NCBI GenBank assembly: GCA_947455695.1
Contig: CANGRN010000110.1
Location: forward strand, 1-5,902
DNA length: 5,902 bases
Reading direction: 5' to 3'
DNA from: Alphaproteobacteria bacterium
GTDB taxonomy: Bacteria > Pseudomonadota > Alphaproteobacteria > Micropepsales > Micropepsaceae
Shown: in pieces, positions 4,900 to 5,902 of the stretch
How the letters are laid out: each line of letters starts with the position of its first letter
How positions within the stretch are numbered: the stretch's first letter is position 1
Position numbers and translations under genes: made by a program
The notes under the pieces: generated by a model
The model's input: only the letters and a program-made list of their open reading frames with translations
What the model was told of the DNA's origin: nothing
The model's database searches: none

Positions 4900-5902
4900 A
4901 TGTCCACCATTTCCATCCGGCTTTGCCGTTCCACCGCCATCATGGCCCTGTTTGCGGGCCTGACGGGCGCTGCCCAGGCTCAACAGCTGGCGTTAACCTC
5001 CACGTCCGCAACCAAACCCGGCGCATACACGGGTGGTGTCGAGACCGTTGTGGTCAGCGGTACCGCGTTTGATCCGGAGACCGCTCCAGCCAAGGCGTCG
5101 CTGGATGCCATGCAGCCCCAGACCGTCATCAGCAAATCTTATATCGAGGACTCGGTCTCCGAGACTGCGGATTACACCACCATTCTGGCCATCGCACCTG
5201 GCCTGACGGGCTTTGACGTCAATGGCCCCGGCCTCTCCGATGGTGGTGTCAAGAACACCATGCGCGGCCTGCCGGACGGCAGCTACGGCATGACATATGA
5301 CGGCATCCCCTTCGGCGACACGAACGGCCCGTCACATCATTCTCAGTCGTATTTCCCCGGCTCCACCATTGGAAGCATTGAAGTTGAGCGCGGTCCCGGC
5401 AATGCCGGCAACATGGGCGCCTCCACCTATGGCGGCTCAATCAACATGTTCTCGGAAGCCCTCACGTCCAATGCACATGGCAAGGTGTCCGCCACCTTTG
5501 GCAGCTGGGGCACCAACCAGTCCGTCGGCAACTACCAGACCGGTGACTTCACCATTGGCGGCATCACCAACCGTGCCATGATAAATTTGCAGTACACCAG
5601 GTCAGATGGCTATCTCACCCTTCAGTCCAGCGAAGCCAAGAATATCACCATCAAGACCATTCCCGAACTCGCGCCCGGTTGGAATCTGACACTGTTCGGC
5701 AGCTACAATGCGTTGTTCCAGAACCTGAATGACAATGCTGGTATAACTGCCGCGCAGGTGACTGCCTTTGGCAAGACCTATGCACTGCAGAATACCAATC
5801 CAAATGCTGGCAACTACGCCCCTTACAACCATGTCCACAAAAAGACAGACTTGGATTATGCACGCCTGCAGGGCGACCTGGGCAACGGCCTTTCCATCGA
5901 CA
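4900..5902 (+). CDS. TonB-dependent outer-membrane receptor, N-terminal part (334 codons)
   Basis: The frame is open from the ATG at 4900 to the window end, so the protein is truncated only by the window (family size is usually 650-900 residues). A Sec signal peptide (Arg7, Arg10, hydrophobic core, AQA cleavage after residue 27) is followed by a TonB-box-like segment, ETVVVSG (48-54). A plug domain (about 70-185) has the classic elements 'NTMRGLPDG' (119-127), 'MTYDGIPFGD' (131-140), 'IGSIEVERGPG' (157-167) and 'ASTYGGSINM' (174-183). Beta-barrel strands rich in Gly, Thr, Asn and aromatic residues follow from about 190. It should import a ligand across the outer membrane using TonB-ExbBD energy. 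No siderophore-, cobalamin- or sugar-specific feature is recognisable; a His-His pair (146-147) sits in the plug. The barrel coding region looks lower in G+C than neighbouring genes, which fits its Asn/Thr/Tyr-rich composition. It is divergent from the response regulator, a likely controller. Confidence 0.92.
   Translation, partial: MSTISIRLCRSTAIMALFAGLTGAAQAQQLALTSTSATKPGAYTGGVETVVVSGTAFDPETAPAKASLDAMQPQTVISKSYIEDSVSETADYTTILAIAPGLTGFDVNGPGLSDGGVKNTMRGLPDGSYGMTYDGIPFGDTNGPSHHSQSYFPGSTIGSIEVERGPGNAGNMGASTYGGSINMFSEALTSNAHGKVSATFGSWGTNQSVGNYQTGDFTIGGITNRAMINLQYTRSDGYLTLQSSEAKNITIKTIPELAPGWNLTLFGSYNALFQNLNDNAGITAAQVTAFGKTYALQNTNPNAGNYAPYNHVHKKTDLDYARLQGDLGNGLSID

Noticed and set aside
4761..4943. 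Small minus-strand open frame (60 codons) across the receptor start
   Set aside because: No family likeness, no ribosome binding site noted, and it overlaps the receptor signal peptide and leader.
4900..5902. Horizontal transfer of the receptor gene because of lower G+C
   Set aside because: The drop is modest and mostly in the barrel region, where Asn, Thr, Tyr and Lys codons explain it; no mobile element or repeat border is visible.

Overview
The window looks like chromosomal DNA from a Gram-negative, GC-rich bacterium (mostly 60-65% G+C by eye). Lipoprotein, periplasmic and TonB-dependent outer-membrane proteins all appear. The style of the genes (short RND adaptor, 'AHDLRTP' sensor kinase, TonB receptor) suggests an alphaproteobacterium. 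That placement is inference; no rRNA or marker gene is present.

Layout. Positions 1-2105 (minus strand) hold a tightly packed operon, read right to left: a secreted YncE-like beta-propeller protein, a short lipoprotein membrane fusion protein (RND adaptor), and the first 45 codons of a heavy-metal-efflux type RND permease that leaves the window at position 1. The propeller stop and adaptor start share one base (TGATG), and the adaptor and permease are 3 nt apart. A 100-bp divergent intergenic region (2106-2205) follows. Next is a plus-strand single-domain EamA/DMT-type membrane protein (2206-2637), whose stop codon overlaps the stop codon of the converging histidine kinase. Kinase and OmpR-type response regulator (2634-4635, minus) form an overlapping two-component operon. 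A 264-bp divergent intergenic region (4636-4899) separates the regulator from a plus-strand TonB-dependent receptor (4900 onward), cut by the window end after 334 codons.

How the parts may work together (inference): the receptor would carry a substrate across the outer membrane. The propeller is periplasmic, and the adaptor plus RND permease would export a substrate from the periplasm or cytoplasm. The two-component system sits between both transport units and is divergent to the receptor, so it is the obvious candidate regulator. The regulator-side intergenic region carries a plausible sigma70-type promoter for the regulator, embedded in an imperfect inverted repeat. A recurring (T/C)GTCATT heptamer occurs in both intergenic regions. 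No outer-membrane efflux channel gene is visible; it may lie outside the window. The substrate cannot be read from the sequence. No tRNA, rRNA, CRISPR, insertion sequence or phage signal was seen.
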